DNA of 64,000 nucleotides from Paenibacillus arenosi (GTDB taxonomy: Bacteria > Bacillota > Bacilli > Paenibacillales > Paenibacillaceae): assembly GCF_014841135.1 (NCBI RefSeq), contig NZ_JACYTN010000006.1, positions 62,001-126,000 of the forward strand, given 5' to 3'. The translations under genes were made by a program, and so were the position numbers. The first letter of the stretch is position 1; each line of letters begins with the position of its first letter. The notes under the pieces are model-generated. The model saw nothing but the letters and a program-made list of their open reading frames with translations, did no database searches and was not told where the DNA came from. Shown one piece after another: positions 18,218-26,657 of the stretch.

Positions 18218-18751
18218 TCATTGCATGTCTACGTGCTCGACACGTATTCCCGTAAAGTCTCGCCGCAGCATACTTTCAGCTAAAGCCAAGCTTACAATTA
18301 ACATATCTTCCCGAATTCCGCCCAACTTGAACAAATGATACGGTCCGACCTTCTCTTTCTCGATAACGAGCTGTTTCAAACTTCCATCCAGATAAAATTC
18401 CGTAGCTTCAGACAAACAATCAACTACAGGTGGGGCGATGATCCAATACGGTTGCTGCTGTCCCTGCTCCTGGTCGATAAGCACAGCTGAGCGCACTGGC
18501 ATTTTCGCCGCATACTTTTCCACCAATCGTTTCAGCTTGTCCGACAATAACGGCAAAGGCCGTTCCAAATAATCAACATAACGCTGACGCGATTGCGTTC
18601 GAACGTGGAATGGTAGGCTGCCATAATCGGCCCCCCTTTTGCTCTTGTCTCCATCTTCCGTATCATCCGATCGCTGCAGCGTACTAAACCCACCAACTAC
18701 TTCAACAGCATGCAGCCATCGTGGATCCTGCTTTAACACGAAATATGCCAT
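18218..18751 (-). CDS. Unknown spike-module protein
   Basis: A 177-aa protein. ATG at 18751 is chosen because GTGAGGAGG precedes it, and the gene starts 13 bp after the upstream pentapeptide gene ends. It has a YFVLKQDPRWLHAVEV N-terminus, a central YWIIAPPVVDCLSEATEF and a late YHLFKLGGIREDMLIVSLALAESMLR. No family is recognised. Its fixed place between VgrG, a pentapeptide protein and DUF4280 suggests an accessory or loading role for the spike tip. No membrane segment. Confidence 0.7.
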   Translation of the reverse strand: MAYFVLKQDPRWLHAVEVVGGFSTLQRSDDTEDGDKSKRGADYGSLPFHVRTQSRQRYVDYLERPLPLLSDKLKRLVEKYAAKMPVRSAVLIDQEQGQQQPYWIIAPPVVDCLSEATEFYLDGSLKQLVIEKEKVGPYHLFKLGGIREDMLIVSLALAESMLRRDFTGIRVEHVDMQ

Positions 18752-18764
18752 TAGATACGCCTCC

Positions 18765-19922
18765 TCACGCCTGCCATACGATCTCAAATCGCTGCTGCTC
18801 CGTTATGTTCAACTGCTCCTTAGCCTCAAGCAAGAAAATAGCACCCTGTAAATTGGCATACTTGAAATTCACAGCCTCTACCTTCGATCCGACGAAAATA
18901 GCACCACGCATGTCCGCATGTTCAAAGTCTGCCCCTGTCAAATCAGCCCCGCTAAAGTTCAAGGGTTCAAAGCCCGGCATCGTCCATTGCGCCTCATCTT
19001 TCAAGCCGCTGCTGCCATCAGCAAAACGGAGTAGTGCTCCGCGAAGGGAAGCGCCACTAAAGTCAGCTTCATTCAGAAGGCTAGCATATAGATTCACACC
19101 ATCCATCTGACAGTTTCGAAAATGAGCACCTACCGCGATACAGATTGGCATCTGGCTGCGTGAGAAATGACTTCCGCTAAAGTCGCTGTACCGAATATCC
19201 TGTTGGACGTAGTTGCCATCGCTCAAATTCAACCCACGCAGCATCTGATAGCCAAGTGGCGCCTCATCGGAATCCGCGCTCCGCACCTCTTCCAACTCTA
19301 AACGCACATCCGACTCTTCTTTGACAGACTCGTCCAATTTCAGTACACATTCACTCTGATCTAAATATTCACCAACACGCACCTCAAACTGCGTATGTCG
19401 GTTCACATAGCTCCATTGCGGCAGTGCATCGATGCGTCTTAGCGCATAGCGAGCAAGTCGAATCACATATTGATGATAATGAGCTGCTGCCTCCAACATA
19501 AGCTGTTCAACTTCAGGCTTAATAACCGTCCCTTGATAAGCAAGCATGTCCCACTCCAACTGTTCACCAAGCTTGAACCAACTTTCGAATGCCCAACCCA
19601 TGTCCGCTTTTATCGTGCAGGGATTTGGGTCGAAAAACCAATTTTCATCCGTCGCTTCCACCAAATAAAACGCTCGACCATGGATCAATTCTGTGCGCAG
19701 CATCGAAAATGTAATATATCCGAGATCGGCCTTCGTCTCCGTCTCCTGCAAAACGATAACTTGCTGACATAGTGAATACATGCTGTCCAGCAGATCCTGC
19801 ACAAGCTTGTCTTTGTTCGCTTCATAATATCGTTCCAGCGCCAGCAGACTATCGTTAAGCTTCGGCTGCATCACCCGCTCCTTAAAATGCTGCAATTTAT
19901 CTTCGGTCACTATGCCCGCCAT
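18765..19922 (-). CDS. Pentapeptide-repeat protein of the spike module
   Basis: A 385-aa protein with two parts. Residues 1-230 form a helical domain of unknown type (LDSMYSLCQQVIVLQ, later WFKLGEQLEWDMLAYQG). Residues about 240-370 are pentapeptide repeats (DFSGASLRGALLRFADG, then NFSGADLTGADFEHADMRGA). It is tightly spaced with VgrG upstream (33 bp) and the 177-aa gene downstream. Pentapeptide domains form rigid beta helices and may extend or dock the spike. That is inference. The repeated motif is certain. Confidence 0.85.
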   Translation of the reverse strand: MAGIVTEDKLQHFKERVMQPKLNDSLLALERYYEANKDKLVQDLLDSMYSLCQQVIVLQETETKADLGYITFSMLRTELIHGRAFYLVEATDENWFFDPNPCTIKADMGWAFESWFKLGEQLEWDMLAYQGTVIKPEVEQLMLEAAAHYHQYVIRLARYALRRIDALPQWSYVNRHTQFEVRVGEYLDQSECVLKLDESVKEESDVRLELEEVRSADSDEAPLGYQMLRGLNLSDGNYVQQDIRYSDFSGSHFSRSQMPICIAVGAHFRNCQMDGVNLYASLLNEADFSGASLRGALLRFADGSSGLKDEAQWTMPGFEPLNFSGADLTGADFEHADMRGAIFVGSKVEAVNFKYANLQGAIFLLEAKEQLNITEQQRFEIVWQA

Positions 19923-19955
19923 CTATCGCCGCTCCTTTCTCCCTATACACACCAA

Positions 19956-21383
19956 TTAGTTCGACTTCACTTCATTACCAGTAATGATCGTGTCTCCATC
20001 CATCTTGATATTGCTTTCTTTACATGAAATAAAAAGCTCTTCTTGAGCGGTAATCGTTATCTTCTTCTCTGACGTCATCGAGATATTTTCCTTTGATACA
20101 AACGTAATGTCCTTATTCGAAATAATCTCGATGCCGCCATCATCACTCAACCGAACGAACATTTCACCATCATTGTTCGACAACACCACTTCCGAAGGTC
20201 CAAACATAATCTCCTTGCCACCAGCGGTACGCAAATATTTCATGTTCGGATCGCCAAGTTTATTGTTCTTGCCCTCATTGTTGTCTTTGCGAACAGAGCT
20301 GAGCGCAATCGAATCCTGTTCTTTATTGCTCGGGAAATAAGCTCGAACGGTGTCGTTAATTTCCGGCATGCAGTACCAACCGCTATTTCCTTCTGCTGTG
20401 TACACCGAAGAATAAGGGAACCAATGTGCTTCCCCTTTATTTTGAGAAGGGTCAATGTCCAAATGAATTTTCACATTATCTTTGGACACTTCTAAAATCT
20501 TTCCTTCCAGCGAAGCGCCAATAATAGATTCCAAATAAATTCGATTCTGCTTCATACCCTGCTTCGTACTCAGCACATACCGATGTTTAAGCAAGCTTTC
20601 TTTCATTTCCGTATATGCTTCGAACACGTAGAGACGTTTGCCTTGGAATTGAACCGTGTTGCCAATATCCATGACATGCTCTTTCGTCTCTACCTCGTAA
20701 TAAATAAACTCATTCTCATCGATGCCCTCTACATAGTTGCGTGTCCGGTCATAGAAACGATTCAAGCCTTTACGGATGCTGTAATGATAGTCTTCCAACT
20801 TACCTTTTGAACTGCTCTCTGGCACGCCGAAGAAAAACTTCGGCTTATCAAACGAAACCGCTGGCACTAATCCTGTATCAAATCGTGATGCCATTCGCTT
20901 CAAAAACTCCCAATCCGTCTCCTTGTACTGGACAGTAAAATGCGTCAACGGCGTTCCATTTGAAGCATGATCGATGACATCCACTCCTGAATATTCTGAA
21001 GTGACTCTATTGATCAACGCCGAATAAGCCATTCCTTTATGCTGAAAAGAACGACTCTCTCGTTTTACATCCAATTGGTGAGTATGAGACACAGCTTCTA
21101 CGACAATATGATAGACATCCCGCACATTGCGAAGCTCCACATTGCACACCATCCCGCAAAAGATTGGCTGCGCATTGCCCTGCTCATCGAGCTGACTAAT
21201 TTCAACTGGCGTATCCTGCGATGTCATCTCCGCATAGCTGCTCTTTAAGTTATCAGGTACAACACCTGTAAACTTCAATCTTGCATGATCGTTCACTTTT
21301 TTCGTAATCGTCAGCTCTTGGAGGTAGGTTAAATGAAAAGGCGACACCTGCAAGTTATTGTAGGCCATAACCGATTGACTCAT
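19956..21383 (-). CDS. VgrG-like spike protein without toxin extension
   Basis: A 475-aa VgrG/gp27-gp5-like protein, homologous over its length to the first 480 residues of the toxin VgrG (shared VYTAEGNSGWYCMPE motif near residue 336, RDVYHIVVEAVSHT near 87). It ends with beta-strand repeats (DDGGIEIISNKDITFVSKEN) and has no toxin domain, so it is probably the structural spike. It is preceded by an AAGGAGG-type ribosome site and starts 14 bp after the adaptor candidate ends. Two VgrGs in one cluster suggest mixed or alternative spike trimers. Confidence 0.9.
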   Translation of the reverse strand: MSQSVMAYNNLQVSPFHLTYLQELTITKKVNDHARLKFTGVVPDNLKSSYAEMTSQDTPVEISQLDEQGNAQPIFCGMVCNVELRNVRDVYHIVVEAVSHTHQLDVKRESRSFQHKGMAYSALINRVTSEYSGVDVIDHASNGTPLTHFTVQYKETDWEFLKRMASRFDTGLVPAVSFDKPKFFFGVPESSSKGKLEDYHYSIRKGLNRFYDRTRNYVEGIDENEFIYYEVETKEHVMDIGNTVQFQGKRLYVFEAYTEMKESLLKHRYVLSTKQGMKQNRIYLESIIGASLEGKILEVSKDNVKIHLDIDPSQNKGEAHWFPYSSVYTAEGNSGWYCMPEINDTVRAYFPSNKEQDSIALSSVRKDNNEGKNNKLGDPNMKYLRTAGGKEIMFGPSEVVLSNNDGEMFVRLSDDGGIEIISNKDITFVSKENISMTSEKKITITAQEELFISCKESNIKMDGDTIITGNEVKSN

Positions 21384-21397
21384 CTGTTTGTTCCTCC

Positions 21398-22012
21398 TTA
21401 TTCTATCGATTCAATGCGAAAAGACTCCACGATAGCTAGAGCGACAAGCTTCCAATCATCCATATCTTCTTCCATGCAATTAAATGTACAGAGCAGCGCT
21501 TTTTTATCGAAATACGTAAAGAACATATGATTGAACATGCTTGTATCCAAACCTGGCACGATAAAGCTGAAATAGCCTATCGAGCGCTCGTTAATTTCTT
21601 TAATTCCGTCTTCAATCCAGCGCGCCATCGGTTGAGAACGCTTAAAGATGTCGATGACACCCACTTTGAAGTCAGGCAATGTCATACGATTGAGATCATG
21701 CTCGGTGCATTTAAATGTAAGATTTATCGTACCTGCTTCATTGGAGTAAATCAGTTCTGGTCGATTGTCCGTAGGGTATTTGCGCGAGGCAAGCTTAGCC
21801 TCCATAATGTCAAATTCTCTTGGCAGACGAATGGTCGCTTTTCCGTCCAAAATCGTTTTTTGCTCGAATAAGACGCGTTCATCTCCAATTTGGACAAACC
21901 AGGTTCCAACCTCTTCTTCATTCGGCTCAAAGAGTTCTAGCGGATTTATCACTTGGCTTTCCTCTTGGGCGCGATTGAGTAGTTCGATGATTTTTTCATC
22001 CATGCGTGTCAT
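21398..22012 (-). CDS. DcrB/DUF1795-like putative effector adaptor
   Basis: A 204-aa protein. ATG at 22012 is chosen because AAAGGATG precedes it; the longer frame to 22063 has no ribosome site. From about residue 50 it follows the DcrB/DUF1795 pattern: IRLPREFDIMEAKLASRKYP, RPELIYSNEAGTINLTFKC, WIEDGIKEINERSIGYF, then LLCTFNCMEEDMDDWKLV and a final IVESFRIE. DUF1795 proteins include EagR chaperones, which load transmembrane-bearing effectors onto VgrG/PAAR in T6SS. It sits first in the spike transcript, directly before VgrG. The fold assignment comes from pattern memory, not a search. Confidence 0.6.
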   Translation of the reverse strand: MTRMDEKIIELLNRAQEESQVINPLELFEPNEEEVGTWFVQIGDERVLFEQKTILDGKATIRLPREFDIMEAKLASRKYPTDNRPELIYSNEAGTINLTFKCTEHDLNRMTLPDFKVGVIDIFKRSQPMARWIEDGIKEINERSIGYFSFIVPGLDTSMFNHMFFTYFDKKALLCTFNCMEEDMDDWKLVALAIVESFRIESIE

Positions 22013-22461
22013 AGTGGGTACACATCCTTTCGGTTGATGCTTGTAAAATGAAGTGCAATACAATGAAAACCTAATTTCTTTCTGTCGTTATCGTGTGGGG
22101 AGTAGATCATTTTTCCGATCGCTGTTGTAGTCAAATCGTTTGGATTGCTGATTATGACGGATACCATTTGACTACAAAGGCGAACACTCCGTTTCTCCAA
22201 AATGATTCTGCTCCCTGGCTTTTCGACAGTTACATGTAAAGAACGAAAACATGAAGTTCAAAATAGATTAGTGATTGTATGGACGATGCTTAAGCCGCAT
22301 CCAACTTATCGCTCGTTGTTTTACAACATCGCTACATAACAAGACCAGCAGGGAGAATTTATAGAATCGATTACAATTAGGAAGTCACGAGACTCGTAAA
22401 TTGATAGGCTCACACCATAATCCAAGATCGTTGAAATTATTAAAATGAAATAGACCAAAAG
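22013..22461. other. Intergenic region splitting the cluster into two transcripts
   Basis: About 450 bp without a gene between the 258-aa gene and the adaptor gene, both on the minus strand. It holds a sigma-A-like promoter and a 12-bp inverted repeat (22106-22177). I saw no convincing terminator for the upstream transcript and no gene in the rest. Confidence 0.6.
22106..22177 (-). promoter_or_regulatory. Promoter with 12-bp inverted repeat before the spike module
   Basis: Minus strand: -35 TTGACT (22129-22134), 17-bp spacer, -10 AATGAT (22106-22111), about 95 bp before the adaptor ATG. Perfect inverted arms TTGTAGTCAAAT (22125-22136) and ATTTGACTACAA (22166-22177) are 29 bp apart, and the left arm covers the -35. 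This looks like an operator for a dimeric regulator, or a transcript hairpin. Confidence 0.5.
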
Positions 22462-23238
22462 CTAGTCGACCATGATACGCTGCATGCCCCCGCGCATTAT
22501 ATCCCCGCTTGCTCGTCTTCCGCTGCGCGCTTCGTCGAGAATACGGGTTAAATGTTTATGGATTTGCACATTTGTATATGGACGATAGCCCCCACCTATA
22601 CGCTGGGCAATATAATGCAGAAGCAGTTCACGGGGCACGATTCCATCGTTCAGTGCCTGCATCGCAAACGATACATCATAAACGTGGCTCGTCCCGCTCT
22701 TTAGCAATTCGGTTGCAAAGCAACGGATAATCATCGGGTGCACTGTGCTGCTCTCATAAGCAGCGTAACGCACATGAATCACATTGAACGTGTTGTATTC
22801 CGTTGCCAGATCGGCAAAGCTCTGATAATCAGAACGCAAGCGAGCGCCTGCCTTCAGCTTGAAGCGACCTAGCTCCAACTCATTTGGTTGCAAGTTCGTA
22901 TCTTCATGCAGTACAACGACAGAACGATGCGATACGAAGTCACCTATCATCTCTGGTTCCTCGAAGCGAATTTTTAATAGCGTCTCTTTCCCCGTTGCCT
23001 TATAGGGCAGTTGGTATGCCTGATCCAACACGTACACGATGCCATTATGCTTCACTATGCCTTTGGCAATCGTTAGATCGCTTTCCCCAATCGTTACCTC
23101 TGCACCAGTAAGCACGCCATCTGCATCATACTGGCTATAAATATCCAATAAAGTGCGCGGATAATCGCGAATGCTCTCTAGCATCTCCCGCTTCAAAATG
23201 CGCCCTTTATAAAATTGTGGAACCGAATTCGAGAACAT
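22462..23238 (-). CDS. Candidate baseplate protein of the CIS-like machine
   Basis: A 258-aa protein starting FYKGRILKREMLESIRDYPR, followed by a beta-rich part (GVLTGAEVTIGESDLTIAKG, then GIVYVLDQAYQLPY). This recalls the N-terminal attachment domains of phage baseplate or receptor-binding proteins, and loosely TssK. The C-terminal half is helical and basic at the end (EARSGRRASGD). It is the last gene of the upstream transcript, right after the Hsp70-like gene and before the spike module. The baseplate role rests on faint pattern resemblance and position. No membrane segment. Confidence 0.55.
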   Translation of the reverse strand: MFSNSVPQFYKGRILKREMLESIRDYPRTLLDIYSQYDADGVLTGAEVTIGESDLTIAKGIVKHNGIVYVLDQAYQLPYKATGKETLLKIRFEEPEMIGDFVSHRSVVVLHEDTNLQPNELELGRFKLKAGARLRSDYQSFADLATEYNTFNVIHVRYAAYESSTVHPMIIRCFATELLKSGTSHVYDVSFAMQALNDGIVPRELLLHYIAQRIGGGYRPYTNVQIHKHLTRILDEARSGRRASGDIMRGGMQRIMVD

Positions 23239-23264
23239 AACCGTCCCCCTCTCTGTCTACGCCA

Positions 23265-25925
23265 TCACTTCAATCCGTCGAAGAAATCCAGCTCGGACAA
23301 ATCATTTTCAAACGCAAAAAACTCTTTCTTCCCAATATACAGCTGCTCATCTTTACGCGATATCGGGACAACGTGGAACCCCCAATTGCTGTCCTGTGCA
23401 AACACGAAAAACTTTGCTTCCCCATTTACAATCGAGTCTGTATCATCCTGCAAAATGTGGTGCCCGTACATCCGTGCAATCTCTTCATACATTACCGCCC
23501 GGTAGCTGTCTGGCTTATTCCGATACACCAACTTACGGCGCAGTTCGCCATCACTTTCCTTCAAATAGAATTCCGTCTCTGCCACATCCAGTGGACGAGA
23601 AATGAAACCATGCACTTGATCCAGCCTCTGGTGGCTTGCCATCAACACTTTCTCATGACGATTATGAGTAATCGCTGTCAATTGGTACGGAACAACGGGA
23701 GCTTCTTGCGTAATTGAAGCCTCAATAATACCCGCCTTCCTTGCACTCAAATAGCGAATAGCCCCCCTTAAACAAGCGAGCTTCAGCTCTGGCACTTCGT
23801 TCGCATCTTCCGCTTTTTGACGGAACTCAATTGCCCGCCCAGGCACAAATTCCTTCAACGCTTCGCGGAACACATCTATCCGACAAGACTGGCCTGTCAG
23901 CTTAATGATCGAATACTCCTGCAACCGTCCATCATAGTAAAATTCATCTAAGAACTTGCGCACTATCTCATAAATATCAGCCCGAATGAGCTGGTTAATT
24001 TCTTTAATGTTGAACTCTACAGTGGGAGCTTCATATACATCCTTAAATTGACCGTTTTGTAGCAGAGCTAAGCTCCAACGTTCTACAGCCGTTATTTTCA
24101 AGTCATTTTCTTGGCTGTTCGTACCTACTGAATCATGGAATCGATTACGCAAAATACTCGTCTTGCGGAAAAATTCCTTCTTCATACTGTCAGCGAGTTC
24201 CCATAAGAAATAAAAGTTGTTCCTTACACGGTGGTACTCATCACGCGCACGATTCTCATATTCCTTGAAACGAGTCGGAATAAGTTGTTCCGCTTCCGAG
24301 TAGCTGTCCTCAAACTTTTGATAGACAGCATCTACCCCGTGCTCATCTACATAGCGATAAATGTCCTGACTAGGAATATCGATAAACGAGTCAATCTCAG
24401 GTACGAGCTTGCCTGTGCGATAGTACTGAGCAAATACAACCTTCATAAACTGCATAATTCGATACGTAATATTGTTGCCACCAAAGTTCGTATCGCCATT
24501 TTCATATGACGTATGGATATCAAGCTTATAGGAAATATGACTGTCCTCAATTCGGAAACGGCAAGAAGATAAATCCGTCGTCCCTCCACCACAGTCAATG
24601 ACTAATGCCTTATATTCTTCTCCATCAAGGAAACGATCTTTGTCTAACTGATCGGCGATTGCGTTATAAAGCACAGCCATTCCTTCATCTAACGCATTCG
24701 CGGATTCAATCTGGTAATGCGGCAGCACTTCTCTGAACATATCGATAAACTGTGTCTTCAATTTCACTGGGCTTGATAAATGAAGATGTTTGAACTTGCA
24801 CTTGAATTGATGCTCGGCCGTCTGCACCACATACTCCACATAGGCACGAAGCATTTCCATTCGGCTTACTGTAGTAGCATTGCCCTGCCCATCCATCACT
24901 TCCTCGATCCGCATATAATCGTTAACCCAGCGCTTCATCCCATGGTAGACAGAGGCTTGGCCGCTATAGCCATTTTTCCTCATGTACATAAGGGCATCAT
25001 AGCCAAAATGAAAATGAACCTTCTTAGGCTCGGAACAGTCGGCAATACTAATCAGTGTCGGCAATATTTCAATCCACTGCGTCTCTTTGTTCGTCGTGTC
25101 CGGAAACGATACAACATTCATACTGTTTAGCTTTACAAGTCCGTTGAGCAAATCATTGCTGCACGGTGATGAAATATAGGTGCTATCCAAATAAGCGCCT
25201 GCCGTCGTATTTGAAGTACCAAAGTCAATTGCCAATACAGCATCCGTCTGCTCCAATTGTCTAATTTCTAGATCAGCAACAGGAATCCGATAAAAATGCA
25301 AATTCGCTGGTGGCTGAGGACGCGGATCATTGTACGTGCGGTACAAATAATCGGAATCTTGCTTACGGAAAAATAAGAAGCTATACTGCTGATTGACCGT
25401 CTGCCGCAATTCTAGTTCTGCTGCACGAGTGAAATAGAACAAGCCTGCTTGGCCGTCTGCCTTCACTAGATTCAATATGCCACACAGTTCTTGATGCTCA
25501 TTTACTAAAAGAACATTAGATTCGGCAATACCGCTGCCCGCTTCAACCTTATATTGATCACGCTTGTTAATGTGCAATCCATCATAAAGAAACATGCGTG
25601 CAGGCACTTTAATACTCCCATTGTCCGATAACGGAGTTAACAAATAGTTACAAAGTGCCTTCTCTACTCGCTCAAACCCTTCAGCATTATACTTGTGGAT
25701 GAGCACTTCTCGATCTGCCCCACGGAACTTGAGCAGTGTCGCAATCATCCCTTCCCGATCAAGTGGATTGGCGTAGCTCTCTACTAATCGTTCACGGAAA
25801 CAAATATTGCGTAGTTGCAGTGTTGTCATCTCGGTCAACTCTTCACGTGTATATCGTGCGAGCTGCTTGTCCTTGGGATTTCCATTCGTATAAAGTCGGT
25901 ATGAATAGGTATTGTTCACGTTCAA
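23265..25925 (-). CDS. Hsp70-like ATPase of the CIS-like cluster
   Basis: An 886-aa protein. A 220-residue N-terminal extension of unknown fold precedes an Hsp70/actin-type ATPase. The phosphate-1 loop AIDFGTSNTTAGAY lies at about residue 233, the phosphate-2 loop VIDCGGGTTDLSSC at about 440, and KLTGQSCRIDVF, resembling the adenosine motif, at about 675. The usual DnaK substrate-binding domain is not recognisable; the C-terminus instead has a beta-rich part. Such ATPases act with J-domain proteins, and one is encoded in the same cluster (32149). An assembly or remodelling role for tube, sheath or effector is inferred. Family assignment is strong. Confidence 0.88.
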   Translation of the reverse strand: MNVNNTYSYRLYTNGNPKDKQLARYTREELTEMTTLQLRNICFRERLVESYANPLDREGMIATLLKFRGADREVLIHKYNAEGFERVEKALCNYLLTPLSDNGSIKVPARMFLYDGLHINKRDQYKVEAGSGIAESNVLLVNEHQELCGILNLVKADGQAGLFYFTRAAELELRQTVNQQYSFLFFRKQDSDYLYRTYNDPRPQPPANLHFYRIPVADLEIRQLEQTDAVLAIDFGTSNTTAGAYLDSTYISSPCSNDLLNGLVKLNSMNVVSFPDTTNKETQWIEILPTLISIADCSEPKKVHFHFGYDALMYMRKNGYSGQASVYHGMKRWVNDYMRIEEVMDGQGNATTVSRMEMLRAYVEYVVQTAEHQFKCKFKHLHLSSPVKLKTQFIDMFREVLPHYQIESANALDEGMAVLYNAIADQLDKDRFLDGEEYKALVIDCGGGTTDLSSCRFRIEDSHISYKLDIHTSYENGDTNFGGNNITYRIMQFMKVVFAQYYRTGKLVPEIDSFIDIPSQDIYRYVDEHGVDAVYQKFEDSYSEAEQLIPTRFKEYENRARDEYHRVRNNFYFLWELADSMKKEFFRKTSILRNRFHDSVGTNSQENDLKITAVERWSLALLQNGQFKDVYEAPTVEFNIKEINQLIRADIYEIVRKFLDEFYYDGRLQEYSIIKLTGQSCRIDVFREALKEFVPGRAIEFRQKAEDANEVPELKLACLRGAIRYLSARKAGIIEASITQEAPVVPYQLTAITHNRHEKVLMASHQRLDQVHGFISRPLDVAETEFYLKESDGELRRKLVYRNKPDSYRAVMYEEIARMYGHHILQDDTDSIVNGEAKFFVFAQDSNWGFHVVPISRKDEQLYIGKKEFFAFENDLSELDFFDGLK

Positions 25926-25961
25926 ATTCGGTCCTCCCCTGCCGCATAATCGATTACAAAA

Positions 25962-26657
25962 TTAATAAAGTGCAATATAGTCAACTTGCATCGTTTTATC
26001 CACATCAATAACGCCGAAATGCCGATCCCAGTACAGCTCGGTTTGGAATCGAATAGGGAGAAACAAATCTTTAATCAGCTCTATTTTAGCCAACGCCTGC
26101 TCGCTATACGGCTGACCGATATAGAACAACAGCTCGTCTTTCTCTTCGCAGTTGGCATAAATTGTGGACTGCTTAAATATTTTTCGCAGCGTATCCTTTA
26201 GCAAATAGATCGCTTCGCCTGATTCATATAAACGCAGTACATTGCCTGCAATTACCTCTTGTTCGTCTTTTGTGAATAGCTCTATGTTTTCACTCACACT
26301 AGTGCCAAACACCCCAGCCTTCATATCTCTCAGCGCAAAGCGAATATGGTACTCACGCTTATTCATCCCCTGCATCAAATCGATTTCCGCCAAAAAATGA
26401 ATGGCCAAATCAAACAACGTATGCCGCAGCTCTTCCTCATGATCGTTCTCGGCGTCGAACAAATCTTTGAAAATAGAATGAAAACGATAGTACGGATTAA
26501 TCTCAACCGTTCGTTCCACGCTCTGGTCGTTCAGCATCTCACGACTAATCTCCATGTAGGGAGAATAGACTTTGGCTGGAACGAAACGCAGCTCTGACTT
26601 CGCGATGCCCTGCTGTTCCGCCTTCACGACTTGATCCCAGATGTAATTCAAGTCCAT
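25962..26657 (-). CDS. Unknown protein of the CIS-like cluster
   Basis: A 231-aa acidic protein whose ATG overlaps the end of the upstream 427-aa gene by 10 bp, which implies translational coupling. It has YNYIWDQVVKAEQ-like helices at the start, a YSPYMEISREMLNDQ segment, and ends LYWDRHFGVIDVDKTMQVDY. No domain is recognised and no membrane segment is visible. The tight coupling to the larger unknown protein suggests a heteromeric complex, possibly a baseplate wedge (TssF/TssG-like in arrangement only). Function unknown. Confidence 0.72.
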   Translation of the reverse strand: MDLNYIWDQVVKAEQQGIAKSELRFVPAKVYSPYMEISREMLNDQSVERTVEINPYYRFHSIFKDLFDAENDHEEELRHTLFDLAIHFLAEIDLMQGMNKREYHIRFALRDMKAGVFGTSVSENIELFTKDEQEVIAGNVLRLYESGEAIYLLKDTLRKIFKQSTIYANCEEKDELLFYIGQPYSEQALAKIELIKDLFLPIRFQTELYWDRHFGVIDVDKTMQVDYIALY

